6,389 bases of DNA from an uncultured Lysobacterales bacterium (GCA_937974465.1 CALJWY010000175.1:1-6389); one strand, 5' to 3'; numbered from the stretch's first letter, positions 1 through 5,558 are shown. Made by a program: numbers and translations. The notes: generated from the sequence alone by a model not told the origin.

Positions 1-59
1 CGGCTGACGACAATCAGGCTGCCATCTCGACCGCCGGTTTTCAAAGAAGCGAGTTTCAT
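1..59 (-). CDS. Fumarylacetoacetate hydrolase family protein, N-terminal fragment
   Basis: Read leftward from an ATG at 59-57, the 19 complete codons give MKLASLKTGGRDGSLIVVS, after which the gene leaves the window. This opening (MKLA-LK-G-RDG-L-VVS) is the typical start of bacterial fumarylacetoacetate hydrolase family proteins, in which a small N-terminal domain precedes the metal-dependent FAH fold that cleaves C-C bonds in acylpyruvate-type substrates, as in tyrosine or aromatic catabolism. No catalytic residue lies in the visible part, so the substrate cannot be named. A GGAG (complement of 71-74) sits 11 nt before the ATG, slightly far but usable. It lies on the same strand as the propeller gene and 198 nt downstream of it. 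The family call rests only on the N-terminal resemblance. Confidence 0.7.
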   Translation of the reverse strand, partial: MKLASLKTGGRDGSLIVVS

Positions 60-70
60 AATTAGGGTTA

Positions 71-131
71 CTCCAACAGGTACTCTGTGCGCTTCAGCGC
101 AATTCGGTTCAAAGAATTCCGGCTAATTGTA
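71..131 (-). promoter_or_regulatory. Candidate promoter and leader of the FAH-family gene
   Basis: The 198-nt spacer 60-257 holds no gene. On the - strand a TACAAT (complement of 126-131) could be a -10 hexamer, but no good -35 sits 16-18 nt upstream. Between it and the start codon is the perfect inverted repeat TGCGCTTCAGCGCA (88-101, as read on the + strand), which would form a tight hairpin in the leader. A weaker GTAAG/CTTAC pair (129-133 and 142-146) overlaps the -10. I see no convincing terminator between the propeller gene and this gene, so readthrough is also possible. Confidence 0.25.
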
Positions 132-257
132 AGGGATTTTGCTTACGCAGGAGACTTTTAGTGGATTGCCTAGAACCACCATAACCTCAACCTGGGGATG
201 AGCTTTGCAGGGCAGGGTCTGCCATGCCTTATGCTGGCTGAAGATAACGTGCCTGAC

Positions 258-1397
258 TCAAGTTCCGCTGGAATCGTTGTGATGCAATTCAATTTTGACC
301 ATTTCGGGGACCCGGTCAAGCGGCTGGCGCTGAGCGAAACAGATCCCTGTCGCGTCACCGGTATGTATCGAGCCGGATTGCAGACCGGTGGCCGGGTCAA
401 GCACCAAAAGTACTTCACCACCATCCACGTACAACCGGCCCCTGTCGGGATCCAGGGCAATCTGGTCGATTCCAAAATATTCTGAAGAGAAAGAAACGGT
501 CTGAACCCAGTCGGGCTCTATCAGGCCATTGATGGGATTGAAATTAAATGCATGAACCGCTTCGCTGGTGCGCACATACAGGCGTTCACCACCGTGGTTA
601 AAAACTGCAGAGACAGCAATCGCACCCTGCAATGACGCAGAATCCGCTTTCTCAAGACCCGGCAAAGTAAATGATGTCAAGCCGGATTCGCGGTCCAGCA
701 AAACGCCGGCTTTCGAACCAGGCGCGCAACTCGCGTTATTGGGTTGGGCGCCACTACTCAAACGGTTTCCCAGCAGCTCCATTGCGCCATCCGGGCTCAC
801 ACTCGCATCATAGATCGCGTTATCGAAAGGCATGGCAAAGGAATTACCATACGTGGTTGTCACCAGCAATGTGCCGTCATCACAGAATTCAGCCGAGGTG
901 TGATCCAGAAACAGCCCAGCCGTTGCAACTTCCAGTTTGCTTTGGGTATCGACAACCGATAAGGGCTCATAAGAATTGCCGGCACCGACGCTGACCAATA
1001 AACGCCCATCCGGGCTGAGTGACATATCGACACCTGCATTACTGATCTCGATACTGGAAACACCCACACCCTCATCGGTGGAATATTCAGACAACTGGTA
1101 AACCGCAATACGCTGGTTTGCATGACTGGAGAAGCCGGTGACCTGGTCCCTGCTCAACGCGCAATCACCGGAAATCCGGCCCGTTTCCCCGTTGATACTC
1201 GCGACGATCGCACCGCTTTCCACATCGAATAACTTGACAACATCGTTGGCATTGTCAGCCACCATACCCAGTGATGCGGCCAATACAGTGGAGTTGATTA
1301 ACAATGTACAAAAGAACGCCGACACCATTTGAAAACGGTGTTTATTTTCACTACCGATGAGTTTCCACCGATTGCTTGTGGCGCATTGCTTGCGCAC
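258..1397 (-). CDS. Exported beta-propeller-like protein (YVTN/WD40-type repeats), function unknown
   Basis: The protein has 379 residues from the GTG at 1397-1395. That start is chosen because AAGGAGG (complement of 1403-1409) lies 5 nt upstream; the in-frame ATG 24 codons further upstream and the ATG at residue 24 lack a comparable site. Residues 1-24 are polar and basic, 25-41 are hydrophobic, and a cleavage-like VLA-AS falls near 40-42, suggesting export to the periplasm or beyond with an unusually long n-region. The mature part repeats propeller-blade patterns: DVVKLFDVESGAIVASI at 52-68, SPDGRLLVS at 128-136, SVVDTQSKLEV at 147-157, SPDGAMELL at 201-209, ERLYVRTSEAVHAFNF at 271-286 and DPDRGRLYVDGGEVLLVLD at 316-334. 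This resembles YncE/lactonase-like seven-bladed propellers, which often act as binding scaffolds. No catalytic motif, lipobox or C-terminal sorting signal is evident. The substrate or partner is unknown. Confidence 0.75.
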   Translation of the reverse strand: MRKQCATSNRWKLIGSENKHRFQMVSAFFCTLLINSTVLAASLGMVADNANDVVKLFDVESGAIVASINGETGRISGDCALSRDQVTGFSSHANQRIAVYQLSEYSTDEGVGVSSIEISNAGVDMSLSPDGRLLVSVGAGNSYEPLSVVDTQSKLEVATAGLFLDHTSAEFCDDGTLLVTTTYGNSFAMPFDNAIYDASVSPDGAMELLGNRLSSGAQPNNASCAPGSKAGVLLDRESGLTSFTLPGLEKADSASLQGAIAVSAVFNHGGERLYVRTSEAVHAFNFNPINGLIEPDWVQTVSFSSEYFGIDQIALDPDRGRLYVDGGEVLLVLDPATGLQSGSIHTGDATGICFAQRQPLDRVPEMVKIELHHNDSSGT

Positions 1398-1402
1398 TGA
1401 AA

Positions 1403-1409
1403 CCTCCTT
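1403..1409 (-). promoter_or_regulatory. Strong ribosome binding site of the propeller gene
   Basis: On the - strand this reads AAGGAGG, seven bases complementary to the 16S rRNA 3' end, and sits 5 nt before the GTG at 1397. It decides the start: the longer open frame from the ATG at 1469 would place this sequence inside the coding region. Confidence 0.75.
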
Positions 1410-1642
1410 GTCCCAACTCTTATTATTGGTATTTTTCAGGCTTGCATTCGATGCTGCGTTCCAGGGCATGAATCTTCATACAAGCGCGACCCGACGATGC
1501 AATCCTGCAAAGGCCAAGTACAATTTAAGTGATCAACGGAAAGGAACAATCCCTGTTAAAAACCTTGAACCTGCATCCTGCGAGTCCATATAGTGGTTGA
1601 AACTAGCATATTTTTTAGCAAAGCCAAAACTTTATTATGATG

Positions 1643-1670
1643 TTGCCAATTCAACGCAAGCGTATATTAG
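1643..1670 (+). promoter_or_regulatory. Candidate sigma-70-type promoter of the TPR gene
   Basis: TTGCCA (1643-1648) and TATTAG (1665-1670) are spaced by 16 nt. An overlapping TATATT at 1663-1668 gives a better -10 but a 14-nt spacer. Transcription would begin around 1677, leaving a leader of roughly 25 nt before the GTG. The match is moderate and the A+T-rich surroundings make chance hits likely. Confidence 0.3.
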
Positions 1671-1701
1671 CCCACAAATATCACTAACGGATTAACAAAC
1701 T

Positions 1702-2445
1702 GTGCGCCCATTATCTATTGTTCTCTGGCTTATCCAATTGATCCTGATCATTCATGTGTTAAAAAGTGGTCGCAGCCGTTATTGGATAATGATCCTGTTA
1801 TTTATGCCCATGATAGGCGGGTTGGCCTACCTCGTAATTGAATTAATACCTGCCTTTGCAGGCAGTATTAGCGGGCAAAGAGCCGTCAGGAACGTCAAGC
1901 AGACTCTTAACCCGGGCGCCGAACTGAGGCAGCACGAGGCAGCCTGGAACCAGTCCCCGAATGTTGATAACGGCCGGCGCTATGCCGAGGCGCTGCTGGT
2001 TTCGGGGAAAACCGACGAGGCCGAGACAATCATAAACCAGGCCCTGAAAGGCCTGTTTAAAACTGAACCCACCCTGCTGTTACTCAAAGCCCGCCTGGCA
2101 TTTGAGAAGGGCCGGACAGCGGACGTGGTTGAGACGCTCGAGATACTCCAGGAACACAACCCGGACTTTCGCTCTGCCGAAGCGCACTTACTTTATGCCC
2201 GCGCGCTTGAAGCCGAACAAAGGATCGATGATGCCAAGCGGGAGTATTCGGCCGTGTCTGCCTACTTCCCCGGTGTAGAGGCCCGTTACAGGCTCGGCAT
2301 GTGTCTTGCTGTCGCTGGAAATCACAAGGCTGCCCGCAGTGAATTCGAGTCCATCTTAAACGACGCAAAAACGGCACCTCCGCATTTTCGCAAAAGCCAA
2401 AAGGTCTGGCTGGAAGCCGTCAAACAGGTATTGGCCGAATCCTGA
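1702..2445 (+). CDS. Membrane-anchored tetratricopeptide repeat protein with a PLDc_N-like N-terminus
   Basis: The protein has 247 residues from a GTG start. A TAA three codons upstream in the same frame excludes a longer form. The ribosome binding site is poor (ACGGA at 1686-1690, 11 nt away). Residues 3-20 and 27-51 are two hydrophobic helices; the second, with YWIMILLFMPMIGGLAYLV, matches the pattern of the phospholipase-D nuclease N-terminal (PLDc_N) membrane module, here without any HKD phospholipase domain. From about residue 88 the soluble part is helical with TPR-like units near 88-120, 122-155, 160-190 and 193-221, for example YAEALLVSGKTDEAETIINQ and YRLGMCLAVAGNHKAARSEF. TPRs usually mediate protein-protein contacts, so an inner-membrane scaffold or assembly role is inferred. 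A specific function is unknown. It stands alone between the divergent spacer and the rpsB promoter, so it probably forms its own transcription unit. Confidence 0.8.
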   Translation: MRPLSIVLWLIQLILIIHVLKSGRSRYWIMILLFMPMIGGLAYLVIELIPAFAGSISGQRAVRNVKQTLNPGAELRQHEAAWNQSPNVDNGRRYAEALLVSGKTDEAETIINQALKGLFKTEPTLLLLKARLAFEKGRTADVVETLEILQEHNPDFRSAEAHLLYARALEAEQRIDDAKREYSAVSAYFPGVEARYRLGMCLAVAGNHKAARSEFESILNDAKTAPPHFRKSQKVWLEAVKQVLAES

Positions 2446-2446
2446 G

Positions 2447-2466
2447 CCTTTGCGACAGGGTTTTTT
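2447..2466 (+). terminator. Weak intrinsic terminator after the TPR gene
   Basis: Immediately after the stop codon, CCTTTG and CAGGG (within 2447-2460) can form a short stem with one bulged base and a CGA loop, directly followed by six T residues (2461-2466). The stem is short and contains a G-U pair, so termination may be partial. The position, at the end of a lone gene and about 50 nt before the rpsB promoter, is appropriate. Confidence 0.4.
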
Positions 2467-2511
2467 AACTGCGGTTCAAGTAACCAATTCACACTTAAGT
2501 TCATAATTCTA

Positions 2512-2540
2512 TTGCCCGGATACTCTGATTCTGGTATAAA
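2512..2540 (+). promoter_or_regulatory. rpsB promoter with extended -10 and GC-rich discriminator
   Basis: TTGCCC (2512-2517) and TATAAA (2535-2540) are separated by exactly 17 nt, and the -10 is preceded by TGG, the extended -10 (TGn) motif. The bases after it, GCCCTGC, form a G+C-rich discriminator typical of stringently controlled ribosomal-protein promoters. Gammaproteobacterial rpsB promoters are known for this combination of an extended -10 and a GC-rich discriminator. The predicted transcription start is near 2547. Growth-rate and ppGpp control is inferred from the discriminator. Confidence 0.75.
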
Positions 2541-2546
2541 GCCCTG

Positions 2547-2775
2547 CTCTCTGGTTCATGCTCGTCATGACCAGAAAACGAGGTGTTAAAATTGTAGGGT
2601 TAATCCCGCTGTTTAATAAACACCAAATACGCACACATGCCGCAACCGTCCGGTTGGGTGCCCTGCAAAATCAGGGTTTCCGGACAGGGTATGTGGAGGA
2701 CTAACCCGGAAAGTCAGCCTCGCCAGGTCCAGGATCATTGGCCGCTGGGTTTCTGCTATATGAAGGATTTTAAAA
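2547..2775 (+). promoter_or_regulatory. Structured rpsB mRNA leader (S2 / t44-type autoregulatory region)
   Basis: About 230 nt separate the predicted start of transcription from the rpsB ATG. The leader holds a GGTGTT/AACACC pair (2582-2587 with 2619-2624) and three consecutive hairpins: AACCG/CGGTT (2644-2655), CCCTG/CAGGG (2661-2676), and TTTCCGG/CCGGAAA (2677-2683 with 2706-2712), whose 22-nt loop exposes GGAGG at 2695-2699. In gammaproteobacteria the rpsB leader, recorded in E. coli as t44 RNA, is the target of S2 autorepression. The position and complexity here fit that element. I cannot align it to the family model, so the homology call is partly by position. The working ribosome binding site is AAGGA at 2763-2767, 8 nt before the ATG. 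Confidence 0.65.
2550..2575 (+). promoter_or_regulatory. 5'-terminal hairpin of the rpsB transcript
   Basis: TCTGGTTCATG (2550-2560) pairs with CATGACCAGA (2566-2575) over ten base pairs with one bulged T, around the loop CTCGT. It begins only about 3 nt after the predicted transcription start, a position where such hairpins protect mRNA from 5'-end-dependent decay. There is no T tract after it (AAAACG follows), so it is not a terminator. Confidence 0.6.
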
Positions 2776-3894
2776 ATGCCAAATATCACAATGCGCCAAA
2801 TGCTTGAAGCCGGCGTACATTTCGGACACCAGACCCGTTACTGGGATCCCAAGATGGCTCCCTATATATTCGGAGCACGTGGAAAGATCCACATCATCAA
2901 TCTCGAAAAATCATTGCCCATGCTGGTCGATGCCATGAATTTCATCGGCAAGACTGCTTCCAAGCGCGGCAATGTTATTTTTGTCGGCACCAAGCGCGCC
3001 GCTTCCAAGTCAATTGCTGAAGAAGCCCAGCGTTGTGGTATGCCATACGTTTCACACCGCTGGCTGGGCGGTATGCTGACCAACTTCCGTACGATCCGCC
3101 AGTCCATCAAACGTCTGCGCCAGATTGAAAAAATGGAAGAAGATGGAAGTTTTGCACGCCTGGTCAAGAAAGAAGTTTTACAGTTGACCCGTGAGCGCGA
3201 CAAGCTTGAGAAGAGCCTCGGTGGCATCAAGGACATGAAGGGCCTGCCCGACGCCATGTTCGTTATTGACGTTGGCCATGAAGACATCGCGGTTAAAGAA
3301 GCGCGCAAACTGGGTATCCCGGTAATTGCAGTGGTCGATACCAACTGCTCACCCAATGACATCGATTACGTGATTCCTGGCAACGACGATGCGATTCGTT
3401 CAATTCGCCTGTACACCCAACTGGCGGCCGATGCCATCCTGGAAGGTCGTGCAGCCGTGCCTCACATCGACGAAAGCGATGAATTCGTCGAACTGGATGA
3501 ACACGGCGACCCGGTTAAACGTTCTTCCAAACCGGAAAAAGCCAAGGCTTCAAAGAAAAAAGTTGCCAAGAAAGTAGTGACCAAGAAAGCTCCAGCCGCT
3601 GCGGAGGCCGCACCGGTTGCCGCAGCTGAAGCTCCGGAAGCTGAAGCAGAAGCTGCTGAAGCACCTGCAGCTGAGGCCGTTGAAGAGACTGCTGAAACAC
3701 CTGTAGCTGAAGCCCCCGAAGCAGCCGCTGAGCCAGCCGAAGCCCCTGCTGAGAAGGCAGAAGCAGCACCTGAGAAAGCCGCGGAAAAAGCTGCACCGAA
3801 GAAAAAGGCTGCTGCCAAGAAAGTTGCAAAGAAAAAGGTTGCCAAGAAAAAGACAACCAAGAAGAAAGTTGCAAAGAAAGCAGCTGAAGACTGA
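2776..3894 (+). CDS. rpsB: 30S ribosomal protein S2 with a long histone-like C-terminal extension
   Basis: S2 binds late on the 30S subunit between head and body and is needed to bring S1 to the ribosome. Residues 1 to about 228 are a full, ordinary S2 domain: GVHFGHQTRYWDPKMAPYIF (13-32), FGARGKIHIINLEK (32-45), FVGTKRAASKSI (69-80), HRWLGGMLTNF (94-104), the coiled-coil insertion (about 106-150), LGGIKDMKGLPDAMFVID (148-165), IPVIAVVDTN (181-190) and VIPGNDDAIRSI (199-210). E. coli S2 has about 240 residues, whereas this one has 372. The excess is low complexity: a basic patch (248-272), an Ala/Glu/Pro region (273-339), and a Lys/Ala tail of KKVAKK and KKKAAAKK type (341-368). Reading frame and codon style stay intact, so this is a real extension rather than a frameshift. 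The first gene of the cluster; tsf follows after two hairpins. Probably autoregulated through its leader. Confidence 0.97.
   Translation: MPNITMRQMLEAGVHFGHQTRYWDPKMAPYIFGARGKIHIINLEKSLPMLVDAMNFIGKTASKRGNVIFVGTKRAASKSIAEEAQRCGMPYVSHRWLGGMLTNFRTIRQSIKRLRQIEKMEEDGSFARLVKKEVLQLTRERDKLEKSLGGIKDMKGLPDAMFVIDVGHEDIAVKEARKLGIPVIAVVDTNCSPNDIDYVIPGNDDAIRSIRLYTQLAADAILEGRAAVPHIDESDEFVELDEHGDPVKRSSKPEKAKASKKKVAKKVVTKKAPAAAEAAPVAAAEAPEAEAEAAEAPAAEAVEETAETPVAEAPEAAAEPAEAPAEKAEAAPEKAAEKAAPKKKAAAKKVAKKKVAKKKTTKKKVAKKAAED
3817..3879 (+). repeat. Exact 18-nt direct repeat in the Lys-rich tail of rpsB
   Basis: AAGAAAGTTGCAAAGAAA occurs at 3817-3834 and again at 3862-3879, 45 nt (15 codons) apart, with diverged copies of AAG/AAA and GTT GC(C/A) between them. 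Both copies encode KKVAKK. The arrangement points to growth of the tail by slippage or unequal duplication within the gene. Confidence 0.8.
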
Positions 3895-3902
3895 TAAGGA
3901 AA

Positions 3903-3949
3903 ACCCCGCTTCATGCGGGGTGCTCACCCGGCTTTGATGCCGGTTTTTT
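3903..3949 (+). terminator. Tandem hairpins between rpsB and tsf: terminator or attenuator
   Basis: The first hairpin pairs ACCCCGC (3903-3909) with GCGGGGT (3915-3921) around TTCAT, a perfect 7-bp stem with no T tract. The second pairs CCGGC (3928-3932) with GCCGG (3939-3943) around a 6-nt loop, directly followed by six T residues (3944-3949): a complete intrinsic terminator. tsf starts 27 nt later without an obvious new promoter, so the site most likely attenuates rather than ends transcription, reducing tsf relative to rpsB or acting when translation of rpsB is low. Terminator-like hairpins are also described between rpsB and tsf in E. coli. Confidence 0.75.
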
Positions 3950-3976
3950 AAACTGATCTGAAGAAGGAATAGTACG

Positions 3977-4852
3977 ATGGCAGTAACTGCCTCAATGGTG
4001 AAAGAACTTCGCGAGCGCACCGGCGCTGGCATGATGGAGTGCAAAAAAGCACTGGTCGAAACCAATGGCGACATGGAAGCCGCAGCGGAAAACATGCGCA
4101 AAGTCGGGCTTGCAAAGGCCGATAAGAAGGCCTCCCGTGTTGCAGCTGAAGGCAAGGTGGCGCTGGCTTCCAACGATAGCAATACCAAGGCTGTCATGGT
4201 GGAAGTAAACAGCGAAACCGATTTCGCGGCGAAGGATGCAAGTTTCCTGGCATACGTGGAGACGGTTGCTAACCAGGCCCTGGTCATGGATACCGCCGAC
4301 GTCGAAGCGTTGATGGCAGCAGACATGGATGGCTCAAACCTTGAGTTGGAGCGCCAGGCATTGATCGCAAAAATTGGTGAAAATATCCAGGTGCGCAGGA
4401 TCAGCCGTATGACCACCGATGGCAATATCGGTGCTTACGTGCATGGCGGTCGCATTGGTGTCCTGGTTGAACTTGCGGGTGGAAACGCTGAAGTGGCACA
4501 TGATGTTGCCATGCACATCGCAGCGCTTAACCCGGCTTTCATTGATGTTGATGATGTGCCTGCCGATATTCTTGAAAAAGAAAAACGTTTCCTGATCTCC
4601 CAGGCCGAAGACAGTGGCAAACCTGCTGATATCATCGAAAAAATGGTTGCAGGCCGTATGCGTAAGCACCTGTCAACAATAACCCTTCTGGGTCAGGACT
4701 TTGTGAAGGACGGTGATATTACCGTTGGCAAACTGCTTAAACAAAACGATGCCAGCGTTAAGAGCTTCACCCGCCTTGCAGTTGGCGAAGGCATTGAGAA
4801 GAAGCAGGAGAACTTTGCCGACGAAGTAATGCAGCAGGTGAAGGGTGCATAA
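3977..4852 (+). CDS. tsf: Elongation factor Ts
   Basis: EF-Ts releases GDP from EF-Tu in the cytoplasm so that EF-Tu can reload GTP and aminoacyl-tRNA. The 291 residues compare with about 283 in E. coli, so the gene is full length. The N-terminal UBA-like domain (1 to about 55) contains LRERTGAGMMECKKAL (11-26). The EF-Tu-contacting TDF motif follows at 81-83 within EVNSETDFAAKD. The core has the conserved blocks IGAYVHGGRIGVLVE (151-165), MHIAALNP (179-186) and LLGQDFVKD (237-245), a coiled-coil-like stretch around 187-225, and the C-terminal module to 291. AAGGA at 3964-3968 lies 8 nt before the ATG. It sits 82 nt after rpsB, beyond the tandem hairpins, and its last codons overlap the start of pyrH. 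Confidence 0.98.
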   Translation: MAVTASMVKELRERTGAGMMECKKALVETNGDMEAAAENMRKVGLAKADKKASRVAAEGKVALASNDSNTKAVMVEVNSETDFAAKDASFLAYVETVANQALVMDTADVEALMAADMDGSNLELERQALIAKIGENIQVRRISRMTTDGNIGAYVHGGRIGVLVELAGGNAEVAHDVAMHIAALNPAFIDVDDVPADILEKEKRFLISQAEDSGKPADIIEKMVAGRMRKHLSTITLLGQDFVKDGDITVGKLLKQNDASVKSFTRLAVGEGIEKKQENFADEVMQQVKGA

Positions 4853-5558
4853 ACCCGTCTACCAGCGAATTCTTCTGAAACTCAGCGGAGAAGCTCTGCT
4901 GGGTGACGAGGACTATGGTATTGATCCGCTCATCATCGGGCGGATCGCCAGTGAAATTAAGGAAGTTCTCGATACCGGTGTACAAATTGCGATCGTCATT
5001 GGCGGTGGCAATATTTTCAGAGGCGCAGGCCTGGCGCAATCCGGAATTGACCGTGTTACCGGCGACCACATGGGCATGCTGGCCACCCTGATGAATTCCC
5101 TGGCATTGCAGGATGCTATGGAGAAAGCCGGCGTTCAAGCCCGCGTCATGTCTGCAATTTCTGTACATGCCGTCAGCGAGGACTACATTCGCCGACGTGC
5201 CACACGCCACCTTGAAAAAGGCCGTGTAACCATTATCGCCGGCGGCACCGGCAACCCGTTTTTCACCACGGATACCGCCGCTGCACTTCGCGCAATCGAA
5301 ATCGGCGCGGATATTGTCCTGAAAGCCACCAAGGTTGATGGCGTGTATTCGGCCGACCCGAAGATTGATGCCAGCGCCAGGATGTATGAGTCGCTGAGCT
5401 ACGATGATGTCATCGAGGGCAAACTGGGAGTGATGGATGCCAATGCCATCGTATTGTGTCGTGATCAGGGTATGCCAATCCGTGTATTTAACGTTTTTGG
5501 CAGCGGCAACCTGATGCAAATCGTCATGGGTGAGAAAGTCGGCACGCTCGTTTGCTGA
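4845..5558 (+). CDS. pyrH: UMP kinase (uridylate kinase)
   Basis: This cytoplasmic kinase of the amino-acid-kinase fold converts UMP and ATP to UDP and ADP, the step that feeds UTP, CTP and UDP-sugar synthesis. The bacterial enzyme is hexameric, activated by GTP and inhibited by UTP. The 237 residues match the usual length of about 240. Visible blocks are RILLKLSGEALLG (8-20), VIGGGNIFRGAGLA (51-64), GDHMGMLATLMN (73-84), the GTGNPFFTTDTAA segment (134-146), ADIVLKATKVDGVYSADP (155-172) and MGEKVGTL (228-235). Translation starts at a GTG (4845) inside the tsf end, overlapping it by 8 nt. AGGTGA (4836-4841), within the last tsf codons, is the only ribosome binding site. Aligning the N-terminus with E. 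coli PyrH (KPVY-RILLKLSGEA) supports this start. Translational coupling to tsf is inferred. Confidence 0.97.
   Translation: MHKPVYQRILLKLSGEALLGDEDYGIDPLIIGRIASEIKEVLDTGVQIAIVIGGGNIFRGAGLAQSGIDRVTGDHMGMLATLMNSLALQDAMEKAGVQARVMSAISVHAVSEDYIRRRATRHLEKGRVTIIAGGTGNPFFTTDTAAALRAIEIGADIVLKATKVDGVYSADPKIDASARMYESLSYDDVIEGKLGVMDANAIVLCRDQGMPIRVFNVFGSGNLMQIVMGEKVGTLVC

Larger units (their letters stand above)
1398..1701. other. Divergent intergenic spacer, about 300 nt
   Basis: This stretch separates the leftward propeller gene from the rightward TPR gene and must carry the promoters of both. The part from about 1600 to 1700 is A+T-rich, including ATATTTTTTAG near 1608-1618 and TTTATTATGA at 1631-1640. 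For the leftward gene I find only weak -10-like hexamers, such as CATAAT on the - strand near 1633-1638, with no matching -35. No small gene with a ribosome binding site was found. Confidence 0.6.

Noticed and set aside
209..221. GGCAG/CTGCC hairpin downstream of the propeller stop as a terminator
   Set aside because: The stem is only 5 bp with a 3-nt loop and there is no T tract on the - strand side.
198..485. Open frame of 95 codons on the + strand opposite the end of the propeller gene
   Set aside because: No ribosome binding site and no family resemblance; the opposite strand carries the gene with clear repeats and a strong ribosome binding site.
1398..1469. 24-codon upstream extension of the propeller protein to an ATG at 1469
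   Set aside because: It would bury AAGGAGG inside the coding region and put the hydrophobic signal segment about 49 residues from the start; the GTG at 1397 is better supported.
2637..2807. Possible 56-codon upstream frame in the rpsB leader, overlapping the rpsB start out of frame
   Set aside because: No Shine-Dalgarno before its ATG, it runs through the structured leader hairpins, and the composition is unremarkable. The hairpins explain the conserved-looking sequence better.
2862..3362. Open frame of 166 codons on the - strand opposite rpsB
   Set aside because: It mirrors the conserved S2 core and has no features of its own.
3550..4425. Long open frame on the - strand (291 codons) across the rpsB tail and tsf start
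   Set aside because: It lies opposite two certain genes, spans their intergenic terminator, and owes its openness to the biased Ala/Glu/Lys codons of the S2 tail; the product is a low-complexity Phe/Ser/Leu-rich sequence with no family resemblance.
4767..5519. Open frame of 250 codons on the - strand opposite pyrH
   Set aside because: It is the antisense shadow of a complete, highly conserved pyrH, with no ribosome binding site evidence and no recognisable domain.
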